NCBI GenBank assembly: GCA_009268125.1
Contig: WBOU01000018.1
Location: 62,001 to 126,000 of the forward strand
Source: Chloroflexia bacterium SDU3-3
GTDB taxonomy: Bacteria; Chloroflexota; Chloroflexia; Chloroflexales; Roseiflexaceae
Reading direction: 5' to 3'
DNA length: 64,000 nt
Positions 8,092 through 15,752 of the stretch are shown here, piece by piece. Positions within the stretch are counted from its first letter, which is position 1. Each line of letters starts with the position of its first letter. Position numbers and translations under genes: made by a program. The notes beneath the pieces were generated by a model. The model did not search any database. It was not told where the DNA came from and was given only the letters and a program-made list of their open reading frames with translations.

Positions 8092-9756
8092 ATGAAGGTT
8101 GTTATCATCGGCGGTGTGGCGGCGGGCATGTCCGCCGCAGCGCGCCTGCGCAGGCTGGACGAGAGGGCCGAGATTGTGGTGCTGGAGCGCGACGGCTATG
8201 TGTCGTATGCCAACTGCGGGCTGCCCTATCATATCGGCGGCGCAATTGCCGACCGCGAGAAGCTGCTGGTGGCCACGCCTGAGTACCTGCGCTCGACGCT
8301 GCGGATCGACGTGCGCACCCAGCACGAGGCGACGGGCATCGACCGCGCGGCCAAGCTGGTGCGCGTGGTGGACCGCGCCAGCGGGCAGGAGGCCGCCGTG
8401 GCCTACGATGCGCTAGTGCTGGCCCAGGGCGCGGATGCGCTGCGCCCGCCGGTGGCGGGGATGGACCACCCGAACATCCACACGCTGCGCACCGTCGATG
8501 ATATGGACACGATCAACGCCGCCATCGGGCAGGGCGCGGCCAGCGCGCTGGTGGTGGGCGGCAGCTACATCGGCGTGGAGGTGGTGGAGGCGCTGGTGGC
8601 GCGGGGCCTGAAGGTGGATCTGGTGGAGCTACAGCCGCAGGTGATGCCGCTGCTGGATGCCGAGATGGCCGCCGAGCTGGGCGACCACATGGCGGCCCAT
8701 GGCGTGCGGCTGCACCTGGGCGTGTCGGTAAGCGCGTTTGAGGATGCGGACGGGCGCGTGCGCGCAACGCTGAGCGACAGCGGCGAACTGCTGGCCGACA
8801 TGGTGGTGATGGCGGTGGGCGTGCGGCCCGCATCGGCGCTGGCCAAGGCGGCGGGGCTGGAGCTAGGGCCGCGCGGCGGGATTAAGGTCGATGGGCAGAT
8901 GCGCACATCGGACGCCAGCATCTACGCCGCCGGAGATATGGTGGAGGTGGTGGACACTGTGACCGGGCAGCCCGCCGTGATCGCGCTGGCCGGGCCGGCC
9001 AACCGCCAGGGGCGGATCATTGCCGACGCGATCTGCGGGCGGGCCTCGGCCTACCGCTCGACGCAGGGCACCGCCATCGTGAAGGTGTTCGAGCGCAGCG
9101 CCGCGATGACCGGCAGCTCGGAGAAGGCGCTCCAGCGCGCCGGTGTGGCCTACGCCAAGGTCTACCTGCACCCCTCTAGCCACGCGGGCTACTACCCAGG
9201 GGCCGAGGCGATGCACATGAAACTGCTGTTCTCGCCCGCCGACGGCGCGATCCTGGGCGCGCAGATCGTGGGCGGCGACGGGGTGGATAAGCGCATCGAC
9301 GTGCTGGCCACCGCGCTGCGGGCCAAGATGACCGTGTATGACCTGGAGCACCTAGAGCTAGCCTACGCGCCGCCTTATGGCTCGGCCAAAGACCCGGTGA
9401 ACATGGCAGGCTTCCTGGCATCCAACCTGCTGCGCGGCGACGTGCGGTTCTGGTACGCCGAGCAGGTCGAGCAGCGCGGCGACGCCCTGGTGGTGGATGT
9501 GCGCGACCCTCAGGAGTACGCGGCCTGGCACCTAGAGGGCGCGGTGAACATCCCGCTGCGCGAGCTGCGCGACCGCGCCGAGGAGCTGCGGGCCAGCGGG
9601 CGGCGGGTGCTGCTGTACTGCTTCGTGGGGATGCGCAGCTACTACGCGTACCGCATCCTGGTGCAGCGCGATGTGGCCGACGTGGCCACGCTGGCGGGCG
9701 GGGCCAAGACGCTGCGGCTGGCGCACCGGCCAGCGGAGACGCCCGCGCTGGCGTGA
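8092..9756 (+). CDS. CoA-disulfide reductase / NAD(P)H sulfur oxidoreductase with C-terminal rhodanese domain
   Basis: FAD-dependent pyridine nucleotide-disulfide oxidoreductase fused to a rhodanese (554 residues). The start ATG 8092 follows AGAGGAAG. The FAD site is VVIIGGVAAGMSAAARLRR. The redox centre is the single Cys42 in SYANCGLPYHIGG, diagnostic of the CoADR/NADH oxidase/Npsr group. The NAD site is ALVVGGSYIGVEVVE, and IYAAGDMVEVVD closes the FAD fold. A dimerisation domain follows (about 330-440), then a rhodanese domain (about 455-545) with VVDVRDPQEYAAWHLEGA and the active loop YCFVGMRSYYAYR. CoADR-Rhd enzymes reduce CoA persulfide or polysulfide with NAD(P)H. The gene completes the sulfur group begun by tusA. 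Confidence 0.9.
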   Translation: MKVVIIGGVAAGMSAAARLRRLDERAEIVVLERDGYVSYANCGLPYHIGGAIADREKLLVATPEYLRSTLRIDVRTQHEATGIDRAAKLVRVVDRASGQEAAVAYDALVLAQGADALRPPVAGMDHPNIHTLRTVDDMDTINAAIGQGAASALVVGGSYIGVEVVEALVARGLKVDLVELQPQVMPLLDAEMAAELGDHMAAHGVRLHLGVSVSAFEDADGRVRATLSDSGELLADMVVMAVGVRPASALAKAAGLELGPRGGIKVDGQMRTSDASIYAAGDMVEVVDTVTGQPAVIALAGPANRQGRIIADAICGRASAYRSTQGTAIVKVFERSAAMTGSSEKALQRAGVAYAKVYLHPSSHAGYYPGAEAMHMKLLFSPADGAILGAQIVGGDGVDKRIDVLATALRAKMTVYDLEHLELAYAPPYGSAKDPVNMAGFLASNLLRGDVRFWYAEQVEQRGDALVVDVRDPQEYAAWHLEGAVNIPLRELRDRAEELRASGRRVLLYCFVGMRSYYAYRILVQRDVADVATLAGGAKTLRLAHRPAETPALA

Positions 9757-9793
9757 TGGCGTTTTTTCGAAGGTCAGGGGGCGTTCAAAGGAG

Positions 9794-9896
9794 TATACTG
9801 CGGGGTGAGCCACGTGCCCTGCGAGCGGGGCACACGGCGGGCGAGGATGCCCGCCAAGCATGCGAGGTTGTGGCTCGCTGAAAAAGGAGAACGACC
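9794..9896 (+). ncRNA. Structured 5' leader, predicted three-way junction
   Basis: A TATACT box at 9794-9799 would place transcription start near 9806. Just after it lies a stem P1 (GAGCCAC 9807-9813 with GTGGCTC 9870-9876). P1 encloses hairpin P2 (GTGCCCT 9814-9820 with GGGGCAC 9827-9833) and hairpin P3 (GGCGGGC 9836-9842 with GCCCGCC 9849-9855), then a 14-base joint. GCGAG occurs in the P2 loop, at the P3 stem/loop edge and in the joint. A strong AAAAAGGAGAA ribosome site follows. It resembles a cis-regulatory leader or protein-binding RNA. I cannot match it to a known riboswitch. Confidence 0.5.
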
Positions 9897-10217
9897 ATGG
9901 TCTTCGCAGGTATGTCACCGATGACAGCCGATAGCTGGTCCGATGTCGGGCCAGAGGCGCAGCAGGCGCAGCCGATCTCTTTTCGCACCCTGTACGACGA
10001 TCTGCGCGCGCTCTACAGCGGCACGCAGCGCGAGATGACGGTCGACACCGTCCTGGTGGATATCCAGGCGATGTACCCGCGCGCAGCGCTGCCTATTCCG
10101 CTGGAGACGATGGCGGCGGATCTGCGGGCGCTCTATGGGTGCGAGCGCGTGTCGTGGGCGGATTTTAGCGCCGACTTCGCGGCACTGTACACGATGCGCA
10201 GCGCGCGGCACCGGTAG
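9897..10217 (+). CDS. Small repeat protein of unknown function
   Basis: A 106-residue acidic protein that I do not recognise, with an excellent ribosome site (AAAAAGGAGAACGACC) behind a structured leader. After a short N-terminal tail it consists of four degenerate repeats of about 20-27 residues. Each carries a D-(L/I/F)-x-A-(L/M)-Y core: LYDDLRALYSG, VLVDIQAMYPR, MAADLRALYGC and FSADFAALYTM. The spacing suggests four amphipathic helices each ending in Ala-Leu-Tyr, possibly a small helical bundle or peptide-binding scaffold. There is no signal peptide, membrane helix or metal motif, and one Cys only. A GC hairpin without a T tract (10248-10273) follows. It is flanked by CoA-disulfide reductase and an alpha/beta hydrolase, neither informative. 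Confidence 0.65.
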   Translation: MVFAGMSPMTADSWSDVGPEAQQAQPISFRTLYDDLRALYSGTQREMTVDTVLVDIQAMYPRAALPIPLETMAADLRALYGCERVSWADFSADFAALYTMRSARHR

Positions 10218-10247
10218 CGTTGGCGGGTAGCTCGCTCATCACCCAAA

Positions 10248-10273
10248 GGCGGCGGTCCAGCAGGGCCGCCGCC
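10248..10273 (+). terminator. GC hairpin after the repeat-protein gene
   Basis: GGCGGCGGtcc pairs with gggCCGCCGCC around an AGCA loop. No T tract follows, so it may be a weak terminator or a stabilising 3' hairpin. Confidence 0.45.
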
Positions 10274-10349
10274 GTTCGTATGCCCGCCGCGCTCTGCTAC
10301 AATGGCGGCGTTCTCTCACCCCACCACCTATACTAAAAGGGAGCATACG

Positions 10350-11327
10350 ATGTCTCACCCACGCTGGCCGCGCCGCCTGTTGCGCATCACCGCCCAGTTC
10401 GCGCTGGGCGCGGTGATCCTGGTGAACCTAGCGGCGGCAAAACTGGCCTATATCTCCACCCACGTGCTGCCCGCCGATAGACCCACGTTTGCCCAGTACG
10501 CCACCACGCCGCTGGCGCAGGCCTGGGGGATGCTGGGCGGCACCACCACCGACCGCCCGATGAGCACCGCGACGCCGGATGTGGTGGGGCTGGCCTACGA
10601 GGTGCGCTCCATCCCTCTGGATGCAGGCGAGCAGCTGGAGGCGTGGTACGTGCCTGAGGCCCAGCCGCGCGGCGTGGCGATCATGTTTACGGGCTATATG
10701 GCAGCAAAGGACTCGATGCTGCGGCCCGCGCAGGAGCTGCACCAGATGGGCTACGCATGCCTGCTGGTGGATGTGCGCGGGGCCGGGGGCAGCAGCGGCG
10801 AGCTGGTGACGCTGGGCATGCGCGAGGCGGATGATGTGGCGGCGGCGTTCGGGTACGCGGCGCAGCAGTGGCCGGGGCAGCCGCTGGTGGGCTATGGCAT
10901 TTCCATGGGGGCCACGGCGCTGATGCGGGCGGCGGCGCAGGGCCAGATCGCGCCAGCGGCGCTGATCCTGGAGGGGCCGTTCGACAGCATGCTGAACACG
11001 ATCGGGCATCGGATCGAGCGGATCGCGCCGCGCTGGCCGACATCCGAGCTGGTGCTGCTGTGGGGCAGCCTGGAGATCGGCCAGAACGGCTTCGCGCACA
11101 ACCCGAGCGCGTACGCGCGCGCGGTCACGTGCCCCGTGCTGCTGATGCGCGGCGAGCGCGACCCGTGGGTGCGCGCCGAGGACATGGCTGCGATCGCGGC
11201 GGCGCTGCCCACCCCGCCGCAGGTGCTGACCGCGCCCGGCGAGGGCCACACGATGCCCTTTGCGGTGGGCGCGCCGGGCCTGTGGGTGCCTGCGGTGCGC
11301 TCGTTTCTGGGCGGGCTGCCGCAGTAG
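10350..11327 (+). CDS. Membrane-anchored alpha/beta hydrolase
   Basis: A 325-residue hydrolase starting at ATG 10350 after AAAAGGGAG. A single hydrophobic helix (about 11-33, ITAQFALGAVILVNLAAAKLAYI) should anchor it with the enzyme outside, or act as an uncleaved signal. The catalytic domain shows GVAIMFTGYMAAKDSML, the VDVRGAGGSSGE oxyanion region and the nucleophile elbow GYGISMGA, with Ser as nucleophile. The acid is probably in RGERDPWV and the His in APGEGHTMPF. This is the serine aminopeptidase/dienelactone-hydrolase-like (COG1073) fold. Substrate cannot be told. The gene stands alone on its strand between the small repeat protein and a repeat-rich spacer. Confidence 0.85.
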   Translation: MSHPRWPRRLLRITAQFALGAVILVNLAAAKLAYISTHVLPADRPTFAQYATTPLAQAWGMLGGTTTDRPMSTATPDVVGLAYEVRSIPLDAGEQLEAWYVPEAQPRGVAIMFTGYMAAKDSMLRPAQELHQMGYACLLVDVRGAGGSSGELVTLGMREADDVAAAFGYAAQQWPGQPLVGYGISMGATALMRAAAQGQIAPAALILEGPFDSMLNTIGHRIERIAPRWPTSELVLLWGSLEIGQNGFAHNPSAYARAVTCPVLLMRGERDPWVRAEDMAAIAAALPTPPQVLTAPGEGHTMPFAVGAPGLWVPAVRSFLGGLPQ

Positions 11328-11446
11328 CGGCAGGGGCTGGGGCCATGGCTGCGGGCGGGGCGCAGGATGGCGCTGGCAACGCTTGGCGTGCGGTGTGGCC
11401 ACGTCTGCGGTGGTGGGTCAGCTGAGCAATGGCGGCCGTTCTTGCT

Positions 11447-11625
11447 CGGTGGGTGGATGCCCTACGCGGGCGGCGCACAGGGGCCAGCCCCTGTGAACCC
11501 CGCCGGGGGGCGATGCCCCCTTGGAACCCCCAATTTGCAGCGTTCCTATGCTATTTCCTGGCAGCTGATATTCGTGCATATGGCCAGCTGGCCGTCACAG
11601 CACCTTCGCCGCATGGGCCGGGTGG
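11447..11625 (+). repeat. Dispersed ~180-bp intergenic repeat, copy A
   Basis: Homologous by eye to the reverse complement of 29159-29335. Conserved blocks are separated by variable spacers. Both copies lie in gene-free spacers with no coding potential, suggesting a genome-wide REP-like family. Confidence 0.65.
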
Positions 11626-11811
11626 GTACGGTTGGCCTTGCGCACGCCTCAGGCATGACCCGGCACGCCAGATCGCTGCGTCTGCCGCATCTGCATGCCC
11701 CGCACGAAGAAGAGATACTGGTTGAGGGGGGATGCCACTGCGAACCTCCAATTTTGGGCGTTCCCCGGGGGTGGTTCACCAGCGGGCGCGGGGTAGGCCC
11801 TTGGGCAGACG

Positions 11812-11851
11812 CAGCGGGGGGCGGCGTGATCTCTCACGCCGCCCCCCGCTG
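11812..11851 (-). terminator. Perfect 18-bp hairpin after malic enzyme gene
   Basis: CAGCGGGGGGCGGCGTGA (11812-11829) is perfectly complementary to 11834-11851 with a four-base loop, about 20 bases past the stop. No T tract follows on the minus strand. Confidence 0.6.
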
Positions 11852-11870
11852 TGCGATGGGGTTCTGGGGC

Positions 11871-13496
11871 CTAGTACTCCGGCTCGTACATGTAGCTGCG
11901 GAGGTAGGCGTCCAGGTCGGCGGGTCGGGGCAGCTTGGCCAGGCCGTGCTGGTAGGCGACCTCGGCCACGGCGGTGGCGATCACGTGGGAGACCGAGCGC
12001 ACCTGGCTGAGCGGCGGGTAGATGCGGCCCTGCTCGATGTCGCTGTCGGCCACCTGCTTGGCCAGGGCCTGGGCGGCGGCCAGGAACAGGTCGTCGGTGA
12101 CGCGGGCGATCTTGCAGGCCACCACGGCCAGGCCGACCGCCGGGAAGATGTAGGAGTTGTTGCCCTGGCCGGGGACGATGGTCTTGCCCTGGTAGAGCAC
12201 GGGGGCCGAGGGGCTGCCGGATGCGAAGATCGCGCGGCCCTCGGTCCAGGTGTAGGCCTCCTCGGCGGTGCACTCCTGCTTGGATGTGGGGTTGGAGAGG
12301 GCGAAGATGATCGGGTGCTGGTTGAAGCGGGCCATGGCCTCAACCACGGGCTGTGTGAACATGCTAGCCTGGCCGGCCACGCCGATGATCGCGGTGGGGC
12401 GCAGGGCCTCGACGGCGCTGAACAGGTCGGGGGCGAAGGCGTGCTCGTGGGCGAACTCTCGCTTGTGGGCGTTGAGGTCGGTGCGGGAGGCGACCACCAG
12501 GCCCTTGGAGTCGACGAACCAGCAGCGGCGCAGGGCCTCCTCGTGGCTGAGGCCATCCTGGACCATGGCGGCCACCACCATGTGGGCGATGCCCACGGCG
12601 GCCTCGCCCGCGCCGAGGAAGACCACCTGCTGGTCGCGCATCTGCTGGCCGCTGATGCGGAGCGCGCTGTAGAGCCCGGCCAGGCCGACCGCACCGGTGC
12701 CCTGGATGTCGTCGTTGAAGAGGCTGAGGCGATCGCGGTAGGCGTCGAGCAGGCGGAAGGCGTTGGCGTTGCCGAAGTCCTCCAGCTGGACCATGGCGTC
12801 GGGGAAGCGCACCTGCACGGCCTGCATGAACTCCTCGATCAGGGCGTCGTACTGCTCGCGGGGGGCGCGGCGCTGCTGGAGGCCGATGTACATCGGGTCT
12901 TCGAGCAGGGCGGGGTTGTTGGTGCCCACGTCGAGCGTGATCGGGAGGCACTGCCAGGGCGGCACGCCAGCGCAGCCGGTGTAGAGCGCCAGCTTGCCGA
13001 CGGGGATGCCCATGCCGTTCGCGCCCAGGTCGCCTAGGCCAAGGATGCGCTCGCCGTCGGTGACGACGATCACGCGCACATCGTCCTCGGTCCAGTTATT
13101 GAGGATCTCGGCGACGTGGCCCATGTCGTTGATGGAGATGTAGAGGCCGCGCGAGCGCCGGAAGATGTGGCCGTACTCCTGGCAGGCCTGGCCGACGGTG
13201 GGGGTGTAGACGATCGGCATCAGCTCGGTCAGGTGGCTGACCAAGGTGCGGTAGAACAGGGTCTCGTTGCGATCCTGCAGGGCCATCAGGAAGATGTATT
13301 TCTCAAGGTCGTTCGGCTTGCGCCGCAGGTTGCCGAGCACGCGCTCGACCTGCTCGTCGAGCGTGAAGACGCGCGGCGGCAGCAGGCCGCGCAGCCCGTA
13401 GGCGTCGCGCTCCTCCTGGGTGAACGCCGTGCCCTTGTTGAGCTTCGGGTCGTGGTGGCGGGAAAGGCCGGTGATCTCCTCACATAGCTGAGACAT
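11871..13496 (-). CDS. maeA: NAD-dependent malic enzyme
   Basis: Oxidative decarboxylation of malate to pyruvate with reduction of NAD(P), linking the TCA cycle and pyruvate. The 541-residue length and motifs match the large eukaryote-like malic enzyme family (SfcA/MaeA), not the short bacterial MaeB type. The N-terminal domain has LMPIVYTPTVGQACQEYGHI and the catalytic Lys/Tyr region. VVVTDGERILGLGDLGANGMGIPVGKL is the malate/metal region, and VQLEDFGNANAF and FNDDIQGTGAV hold metal-binding Glu/Asp. The dinucleotide fold follows with VVFLGAGEAAVGIA, and FALSNPTSKQECT is conserved near the C-terminus. The sequence is complete with no missing catalytic motif. The gene is monocistronic, with a spacer of about 380 bases upstream. 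Confidence 0.95.
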   Translation of the reverse strand: MSQLCEEITGLSRHHDPKLNKGTAFTQEERDAYGLRGLLPPRVFTLDEQVERVLGNLRRKPNDLEKYIFLMALQDRNETLFYRTLVSHLTELMPIVYTPTVGQACQEYGHIFRRSRGLYISINDMGHVAEILNNWTEDDVRVIVVTDGERILGLGDLGANGMGIPVGKLALYTGCAGVPPWQCLPITLDVGTNNPALLEDPMYIGLQQRRAPREQYDALIEEFMQAVQVRFPDAMVQLEDFGNANAFRLLDAYRDRLSLFNDDIQGTGAVGLAGLYSALRISGQQMRDQQVVFLGAGEAAVGIAHMVVAAMVQDGLSHEEALRRCWFVDSKGLVVASRTDLNAHKREFAHEHAFAPDLFSAVEALRPTAIIGVAGQASMFTQPVVEAMARFNQHPIIFALSNPTSKQECTAEEAYTWTEGRAIFASGSPSAPVLYQGKTIVPGQGNNSYIFPAVGLAVVACKIARVTDDLFLAAAQALAKQVADSDIEQGRIYPPLSQVRSVSHVIATAVAEVAYQHGLAKLPRPADLDAYLRSYMYEPEY

Positions 13497-13873
13497 AGAA
13501 TCCCTCGTTGGATGTGTATATGGCTGATCGTTGAAGAGGCTTTGGGCTGAGTCTCTGGGAAGTCGCCAGTATCGTACCGCAGGAATAGTCTCTTTTTGGG
13601 AAAAGTTTATGCTTGCTGCGTCTACACATCTTTACCATTTGATTTGTGACGCTCGACACGTCGTGGCAGATGCGCGTCTATCACGTCGCTACGCATCTTG
13701 CAAACGTTTCCGCGCAGGCATCGATGTGATCTGAAGTCTTTTTTTTCATAGATATGGGGTATCTGTTCATCGATGTGCCTGCAGATGTGTTAGGGAGATC
13801 CCCTGCATCATCCAGCTATGCTATACTGGCGCGGCATCCTGCGCATCTGCGCACCGTGTGAGGAACCCCTACC
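13497..13873. other. Divergent promoter region, no gene
   Basis: This 377-base gap separates divergent malic enzyme and FAD-oxidoreductase genes. It is less GC-rich than its flanks. A TATACT box at 13822-13827 is a plausible -10 for the rightward gene, though no good -35 is visible. I see no RNA gene or large repeat. Confidence 0.5.
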
Positions 13874-15415
13874 ATGACATCCATCACCATCCTTGGCGGC
13901 GGGGTCGCCGGGCTGACAGCTGCGGTGCAGCTGGCCGAGCGCGGCCTGCGCCCCCTGCTGCTTGAGGCCGAGCCAGAGCAGATCGGCGGGCGGCTGCGCG
14001 ACACCCCGCCGGTGACGGTCGAGCACGCGGGCGAGGCGTGGAGCTTTCCCGCCGAGCACGGCGTCCACGGCATCTGGTCGCCCTACCGCAACCTGCTGGC
14101 GCTGCTAGAGCGCCACGGTATCACCCCCGACATGGCGCCATCGCGCGAGGAGACCTGGATCTACGGCGAGGGCCGCAGCGTGCGGATGGCCCACATCGGC
14201 AGCGCCATCCGGGGCAGCTGGGTGCCTGCGCCGTTCCACTACCTGGCGCTGTTCCTACGGCCCAGCTTCCTGGCTATGCTGACGCCCGCCGATATCGTGT
14301 CGATGTTCGCGGTCGAAGGCTCGCTGATCGGCGTGATGGCGATCGACCCGCTGGCCGAGGGCAAGTCGCTGGCGGGCATGACGCTGGCCGACCTCACACG
14401 GGGCTGGTCGCCGCGCATCCGCAGTCTGTTCGCCGGGCTGGCGCGCAACGCGCTGGCGGCGCACCCCGAGCAGGCACCGGCGGCGGGGTTTATTGCCTTC
14501 CTGCGCTTCTACACGCTGCTGCGGCGCGATGCCTGGGGCTTCCACTACCTGCGCGGCACGGGCGGCGGCGGCATCAGCGGGCCGCTGGCGGCGAAGGCGC
14601 GCGAGCTGGGCGTGGAGATCCGGCTGGGTAGCCGGGCCACGCGGCTGGAGCGGGCGGGCCAGGGCTGGCGCGTGACCTACGAGCGGGGCGGGCAGGAGCA
14701 CGCGGTGGAGAGCGAGCAGGTGGTGCTGGCGCTCGACTCGCCATCCGCCGCGCGGCTGCTGCGCGACAGCCCGCCCACCGCCGCGCAGGCCGCCGACATG
14801 GTGTTCCCCGCCGGGGTTCCCACCGTGATCATGCGCTTCTGGTATGACACCACGCCCAAGGGCGCGGTGGCCGAGACGGGGATCTGCACCGGCGATTTCC
14901 TGGTGGATAACTTTTTCTGGCTGCACCGCCTGCAGCCCGCCTACCAGGCTTGGCACGAGGCCACCGGCGGCAGCGCGGTGGAGGCCCACATCTACGGCCC
15001 GCAGGAGATCGCGGATCGACCGGACGGCGCGCTGCTGGCCCAGACCAGCTTCGACATGGCCCGCGCCTTCCCCGAGCTGCGCGACCGCATGATCCACTGC
15101 ACGATCGACCGCAACCCTGCGACCCACACGCTGTTCACCCCCGGCGCCCCAGAGCGCTCGCTGGCGGTGCGCACGCCCTGGCCCGGGCTAGTGGCCTGTG
15201 GCGACTGGGTGTTCGACCCCAACCCCGCGCTGTACCTGGAGCGGGCGACCACCACCGGCATGCTGGCGGCCAACGCCGTGCTGGAGGCATGCGGGCTAGA
15301 GCCGTGGCCGCTGCTGCCCCACCCCAGCCCCGAGCCGCTGGCCGGGGCGATGGCGCGCGGCCTCCAGCGGCTGCGCCACGCGATGCTCCGGCGGCGGGCG
15401 CGGGGCAAGGAGTAG
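13874..15415 (+). CDS. FAD-dependent amine-oxidase / phytoene-desaturase-like oxidoreductase
   Basis: A 513-residue flavoprotein. It opens with the FAD dinucleotide motif ITILGGGVAGLTAAVQLAERG and the following LLLEAEPEQIGGRLRD (GG-R motif), both hallmarks of the amine oxidase/carotenoid desaturase superfamily. It ends with the second FAD element LVACGDWVFDPNPALYLERA. The middle has FHYLRGTGGGGISGPLAAKARELG, the substrate-domain segment found in carotenoid isomerase/desaturase relatives. A carotenoid-modifying role is possible in this phylum but no crt genes are adjacent, so the substrate is unassigned. A small membrane-protein reading frame follows within about 60 bases. Confidence 0.8.
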   Translation: MTSITILGGGVAGLTAAVQLAERGLRPLLLEAEPEQIGGRLRDTPPVTVEHAGEAWSFPAEHGVHGIWSPYRNLLALLERHGITPDMAPSREETWIYGEGRSVRMAHIGSAIRGSWVPAPFHYLALFLRPSFLAMLTPADIVSMFAVEGSLIGVMAIDPLAEGKSLAGMTLADLTRGWSPRIRSLFAGLARNALAAHPEQAPAAGFIAFLRFYTLLRRDAWGFHYLRGTGGGGISGPLAAKARELGVEIRLGSRATRLERAGQGWRVTYERGGQEHAVESEQVVLALDSPSAARLLRDSPPTAAQAADMVFPAGVPTVIMRFWYDTTPKGAVAETGICTGDFLVDNFFWLHRLQPAYQAWHEATGGSAVEAHIYGPQEIADRPDGALLAQTSFDMARAFPELRDRMIHCTIDRNPATHTLFTPGAPERSLAVRTPWPGLVACGDWVFDPNPALYLERATTTGMLAANAVLEACGLEPWPLLPHPSPEPLAGAMARGLQRLRHAMLRRRARGKE

Positions 15416-15477
15416 GTGTCTTTCTGCTTGCGCTGAGCATCTGCTCAGAGGAACGCCATGGAAAGCCTTATCAACTC

Positions 15478-15678
15478 GTGGATCTGGATATCGTCACGCT
15501 GCTTCAGCAGGCCGGGGTGGCGATGGATTTTATCGATGTGGGTGTTGTTGGGGATACGCCCGCGTGGCGAGGCCCGATGGATGCGGCGGTGGCGCTGCTG
15601 CCGATCGCGGTGATGGCGGGCGGGTTTATGTTTTTCACGCGGTACGCGCGCGTGGTGAGGGAGAGGCAGCCGCGCTAG
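15478..15678 (+). CDS. Small single-pass membrane protein (start uncertain, possible frameshift)
   Basis: This frame codes 66 residues from a GTG at 15478, ending in a membrane helix (AAVALLPIAVMAGGFMFFTR) and a basic tail. The oddity is the start. The only good ribosome site (AGAGGAACGCC) serves an ATG at 15458 in a different frame, whose product MESLINSWIWI soon becomes unlike protein. Either a frameshift/sequence error joins the ATG at 15458 to the membrane-protein frame, or the GTG is used without a good site. A small CTGAGC/GCTCAG hairpin (15432-15447) overlaps the ribosome site. Function unknown; it may be co-transcribed with the upstream flavoprotein. Confidence 0.4.
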   Translation: MDLDIVTLLQQAGVAMDFIDVGVVGDTPAWRGPMDAAVALLPIAVMAGGFMFFTRYARVVRERQPR

Positions 15679-15700
15679 GCGGCAGGCCGCATGGGGTATG

Positions 15701-15742
15701 ACAGCGGGGTGGACGCAGATGCGCCCGCCCCGCTGTTGTTTT
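15701..15742 (+). terminator. Intrinsic terminator
   Basis: ACAGCGGGG (15701-15709) pairs with CCCCGCTGT (15728-15736), followed by TGTTTT. It ends the rightward transcript before the convergent CBS-protein gene. Confidence 0.75.
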
Positions 15743-15752
15743 GGGACGCCCG

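Larger units (their letters stand above)
11328..11870. other. Gene-free spacer with dispersed intergenic repeats
   Basis: No convincing gene. Bases 11447-11625 match, in inverted orientation, bases 29159-29335. Shared blocks include GCGGGCGGC, CCTTGGAACCCC, TTCGTGCATATGGCCAGC and CACCTTCGCCGCATGGG. A further diverged copy seems to lie at 11690-11800. The right end has an 18-bp perfect hairpin next to the malic enzyme stop. Confidence 0.6.

Noticed and set aside
9807..9876. tRNA gene
   Set aside because: The fold has only two inner hairpins, no T-arm GTTCRA sequence and no anticodon arm geometry.
11367..13037. Long plus-strand open frame (over 550 codons) opposite the malic enzyme gene
   Set aside because: It is the antisense shadow of a complete malic enzyme; its product is low-complexity Gly/Ala/Val/His and has no ribosome site.
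13531..13734. 67-codon plus-strand frame in the malic enzyme upstream gap
   Set aside because: No ribosome site, no recognisable features; gap is a promoter region.
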